Assembly (NCBI RefSeq): GCF_024362785.1
Contig: NZ_CP093301.1
Span: 3,534,001 to 3,598,000 of the forward strand
Direction of reading: 5' to 3'
Origin: Evansella sp. LMS18
GTDB taxonomy: Bacteria > Bacillota > Bacilli > Bacillales > Salisediminibacteriaceae
Length of the DNA stretch: 64,000 nt
In this document: piece after piece, positions 61,370 through 64,000 of the stretch
Layout: every line of letters starts with the position of its first letter
Numbering within the stretch: the stretch's first letter is position 1
The notes under the pieces: model-generated
What the model was told of the DNA's origin: nothing
Seen by the model: the letters and a program-made list of their open reading frames with translations, nothing else
The model's database searches: none
Program-made: the position numbers and the translations under genes

Positions 61370-62017
61370 ATGAAAGACTGGAAGAACCATCTGAAAGAAA
61401 TGCCTTTTTTTGAAGGGCTGACCAATGAAGAGCTGGAGCCAGTTCTGACAATGAGCAGAATACGGCAGCTTAAAGATAAAGAAGTCCTCTTTTGGGAAGG
61501 GGAGCCGAAGACCCACATATATGTACTTGGGGAAGGGACAATCCTTATCAGTAAGCTCACGGAAACAGGGGAGGAGAGCTTAATAAATGTTCTTGGTGAG
61601 GGAGAGATATTCCCGCATTCAGGTTTTTTTGGCTCGTCAGTGTATCCTGGAACTGCCACAGCAAAGAAAAATGTGACTGTGCTGGCTATTCCAATTGACT
61701 CCTTTGAGAAATTAATTGAGAGTAATCCTGAAATAGCGATAAGAATCATCCAGGTAATGAATAAAAAAATTTTTTACCTGCAGAAAAAGCTGAACGAAAT
61801 CCTGTCCTTAAATGTGGAATCCCGGCTTAAAGGAGCTATGGCGCATTTGCAGGATACCCAGGGAGACGTAATCCGTCTCACTCATCAGGAAATGGGGAAC
61901 ATAATAGGTTCTACAAGGGAAACTGTAAGCAGACAGCTGAAAAAATGGGAGAAGCAAGGCCTGGTGGAGGTGAAAAAAGACAGGGTTATCCTGAAGGAGG
62001 ATTTTGAGAGAGTGTAA
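61370..62017 (+). CDS. Crp/Fnr family transcriptional regulator
   Basis: A 215-aa regulator with an N-terminal cyclic-nucleotide-binding-like beta barrel (LFWEGEPKTHIYVLGEGTI; GEGEIFPHSGFF) and a C-terminal winged helix whose recognition helix is GSTRETVSRQLKKWEKQGLV. It contains no cysteine at all, so it cannot be an iron-sulfur Fnr, and its effector is unknown. GGGGGG supports the ATG at 61370; the frame continues 75 bp further upstream without a ribosome site. Confidence 0.9.
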   Translation: MKDWKNHLKEMPFFEGLTNEELEPVLTMSRIRQLKDKEVLFWEGEPKTHIYVLGEGTILISKLTETGEESLINVLGEGEIFPHSGFFGSSVYPGTATAKKNVTVLAIPIDSFEKLIESNPEIAIRIIQVMNKKIFYLQKKLNEILSLNVESRLKGAMAHLQDTQGDVIRLTHQEMGNIIGSTRETVSRQLKKWEKQGLVEVKKDRVILKEDFERV

Positions 62018-62054
62018 AAAGCTTATCATCCAGCTTCAGGGGAAAAAAAGGGAA

Positions 62055-62079
62055 GACCACCGATAACTAACCGGTGGTC
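62055..62079. terminator. Bidirectional terminator between the Crp/Fnr gene and fer
   Basis: GACCACCG (62055-62062) pairs with CGGTGGTC (62072-62079). The reverse strand has a long T-tract after it, serving fer. Confidence 0.85.
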
Positions 62080-62093
62080 ATTGTTTATTTGTT

Positions 62094-62699
<606 letters not shown>

Positions 62700-63758
62700 A
62701 TGAGCTGTTTAGAATGGATTATTTTAACATTAATAAACAGAGTGAACGGGCAGCGGACATCCGGAGGCGTATACCACTTGCTGACAGGCAAGCGCTCCGC
62801 TCAGACAATACAGGATGCCCGTTTATTCGACTGTTATAAAATAGCAGGTTCAGTTAAAACCCTCAGCAGAGAAAGATTTGAAGATTCAGTTTCCCATATG
62901 CTCAAACAAGGCGTTCTGTCTGAATCAGAAGAAAATTTCTATATACTTACAAGCAAAGGCAGAGAAGCACTTCAAACACTTGATAGGAAATATAAGCTCC
63001 CTCCTTATTTTAACGGAGGAAAATACGAATGGTCTGGCCTTGCTTCAATTTACTGGGATAGGTTTTCTTTATTTTTCCAGACCCTTGCTTCATTTACTGT
63101 AAATGAAAAACAGTTTATCCCTGTAAGTTACAGACTGGATACTCAGAGATGGGTTAAACAGAAAATCAGGGAGCTGCGTCAGCCTGCTGCCGCAGCAAGT
63201 GAACAATTATACAATGAACTGGTTGATTTCTTACAACAGCTGCCTGAGAGGGAGGCAGAGCTGTTTGTTTCCAGGCTGACTGCCCCTGGCCATACAGGCA
63301 GGACATTTGATCAGTTATCTTATATGTATGCAGGTGATGCGTTGTATACTAAACTTTTTTTCCAGTCTGTCCTTCACCTGCTGTTAAAGAGTACAGAGGA
63401 AAAACCGGGAAAGTATCCATTCCTTCAGTCCTTTGCAGAGATGGAAAAAGGAAAACAGATTTTAACTGCGTCTGCAGAAGAAACAAGCAAGCTGCTGAAA
63501 AAAGGGAAAACCCTGGAAGAAATAATGGAGGTACGAGGTCTTAAGAGGAGTACCATTGAAGACCATCTTATCGAGATTGCAATTTATGGGGACTCAAATG
63601 TTAGTAAACAATTAATAAGTGAAGAAGAGACATCAGTCATTTTGCAGGCTGCTGAAGAGACAGGTTCAAAGCGGCTTAAGCAAATAAAGGACAATCTGGG
63701 CGGGGAATATTCTTATTTTCAGATCAGACTGGCATTGGCAAGGCAGAGGGAGAGATAA
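62700..63758 (+). CDS. ypbB: YpbB-like helix-turn-helix protein
   Basis: A 352-aa protein, the same length as B. subtilis YpbB, encoded directly upstream of recQ and co-transcribed with it (ATG of recQ two bases after the stop). The N-terminus ILTLINRVNGQRTSGGVYHL is typical of the family, and a helicase-associated helix-turn-helix lies near the C-terminus (LLKKGKTLEEIMEVRGLKRS, EDHLIEIAI). It probably assists RecQ, although its role is not established. AAGGGG supports the ATG at 62700. Confidence 0.9.
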   Translation: MSCLEWIILTLINRVNGQRTSGGVYHLLTGKRSAQTIQDARLFDCYKIAGSVKTLSRERFEDSVSHMLKQGVLSESEENFYILTSKGREALQTLDRKYKLPPYFNGGKYEWSGLASIYWDRFSLFFQTLASFTVNEKQFIPVSYRLDTQRWVKQKIRELRQPAAAASEQLYNELVDFLQQLPEREAELFVSRLTAPGHTGRTFDQLSYMYAGDALYTKLFFQSVLHLLLKSTEEKPGKYPFLQSFAEMEKGKQILTASAEETSKLLKKGKTLEEIMEVRGLKRSTIEDHLIEIAIYGDSNVSKQLISEEETSVILQAAEETGSKRLKQIKDNLGGEYSYFQIRLALARQRER

Positions 63759-63759
63759 T

Positions 63760-64000
63760 ATGAATCTTGAGCAAATACTGCAGAAGAAATTCGGCCATAC
63801 TGAATTTCGCACTGGACAGAAGGAAATTATCCAGTCAGTACTTGAAAAAAGAAACGTACTGGCGGTGCTTCCAACCGGAGCCGGAAAAACATTATGCTAT
63901 CATTTCCCTTCCAGACTGATTGACGGAATGACAATCGTTGTTTCACCGCTGTTGTCCTTAATGGAAGACCAGGTTCATCAGCTCCGGGCAAGGGGCGATA
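63760..64000 (+). CDS. recQ: ATP-dependent DNA helicase RecQ, 5' part (cut by window end)
   Basis: The first 80 codons of a superfamily 2 helicase. KFGHTEFRTGQKEIIQSVL contains motif 0 (FRxGQ), LAVLPTGAGKTLCYHFPS is motif I (Walker A) and VVSPLLSLMEDQVHQL is motif Ia, all of RecQ type. The gene runs off the right edge. GAGGGAG precedes the ATG at 63760. Confidence 0.93.
   Translation, partial: MNLEQILQKKFGHTEFRTGQKEIIQSVLEKRNVLAVLPTGAGKTLCYHFPSRLIDGMTIVVSPLLSLMEDQVHQLRARGD

Overview
The window is a block of chromosome from an endospore-forming member of the Bacillaceae. The gene order matches the Bacillus subtilis segment yqkF-mciZ-nudF-yqxK-spoIIM-fur-yqzK-xerD-drm-pupG-(pdp)-dacF-spoIIAA-spoIIAB-sigF-(spoVA)-lysA-ppiB-rib operon-scpA-scpB-ypuI-dacB-spmA-spmB-rluB-resABCDE, with fer, ypbB and recQ at the right end. 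Very acidic extracytoplasmic regions (lipoproteins rich in Glu, Asp and Asn; acidic ResB loops) suggest an alkaliphile or moderate halophile of the Evansella/Salipaludibacillus/Alkalihalobacillus kind. This is inferred from composition only.

Layout. 1-1.3 kb: a noncoding array of about 19 tandem 51-bp units, each able to form two hairpins. 1.5-13.3 kb: asnO, a short-chain dehydrogenase, a HAD phosphatase, xpt plus a purine permease (reverse strand, behind a guanine riboswitch and a paired PurR box), a glucose-type PTS EIIA, uppP, a thioredoxin-like protein, yqkF, a DUF3866 protein, mciZ (reverse strand, overlapping the DUF3866 gene) and nudF. 13.3-28.4 kb: EndoQ-like nuclease, spoIIM, fur, yqzK, xerD, the nucleoside salvage operon deoB-punA-pdp, the dacF-spoIIAA-spoIIAB-sigF sporulation operon, spoVAEA-spoVAF and lysA behind a lysine riboswitch. 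28.5-36.2 kb: ppiB, an FMN riboswitch with ribD-ribE-ribAB-ribH-ribT, ypuF, scpAB and ypuI. 36.5-50.7 kb: iron/manganese superoxide dismutase, a DUF421 membrane protein, a YhcN/YlaJ-type lipoprotein with spoVAC-spoVAD-spoVAEB, dacB-spmA-spmB, rluB and resABCDE. 50.9-64 kb: moaB, a cobalamin riboswitch with btuF-btuC-btuD-pduO, a SurA-like lipoprotein, a PHP phosphatase, serA, an acetamidase/formamidase family enzyme, a relic of an IS200/IS605-type tnpB, a Crp/Fnr regulator, ferredoxin, ypbB and the start of recQ.

How the genes work together. Sporulation dominates: the sigma-F regulatory trio, SpoIIM, the FtsZ inhibitor MciZ, the DacF/DacB/SpmAB cortex and core-dehydration functions, and the SpoVA dipicolinate channel, whose genes are split between two loci about 13 kb apart. 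Metabolite-sensing leaders precede four biosynthesis or uptake operons (guanine, lysine, FMN, cobalamin). The res genes supply cytochrome c maturation and redox control.

The least explained features are the 51-bp double-hairpin array, a structured interspersed repeat present as three deletion variants near 8.5, 34.1 and 51.5 kb, larger Bacillaceae-type palindromic elements, an elongated MciZ, a ResA with an atypical CSFC active site, and an uncharacterised C-terminal domain on BtuD. I found no rRNA, tRNA, CRISPR array, prophage or complete insertion sequence.
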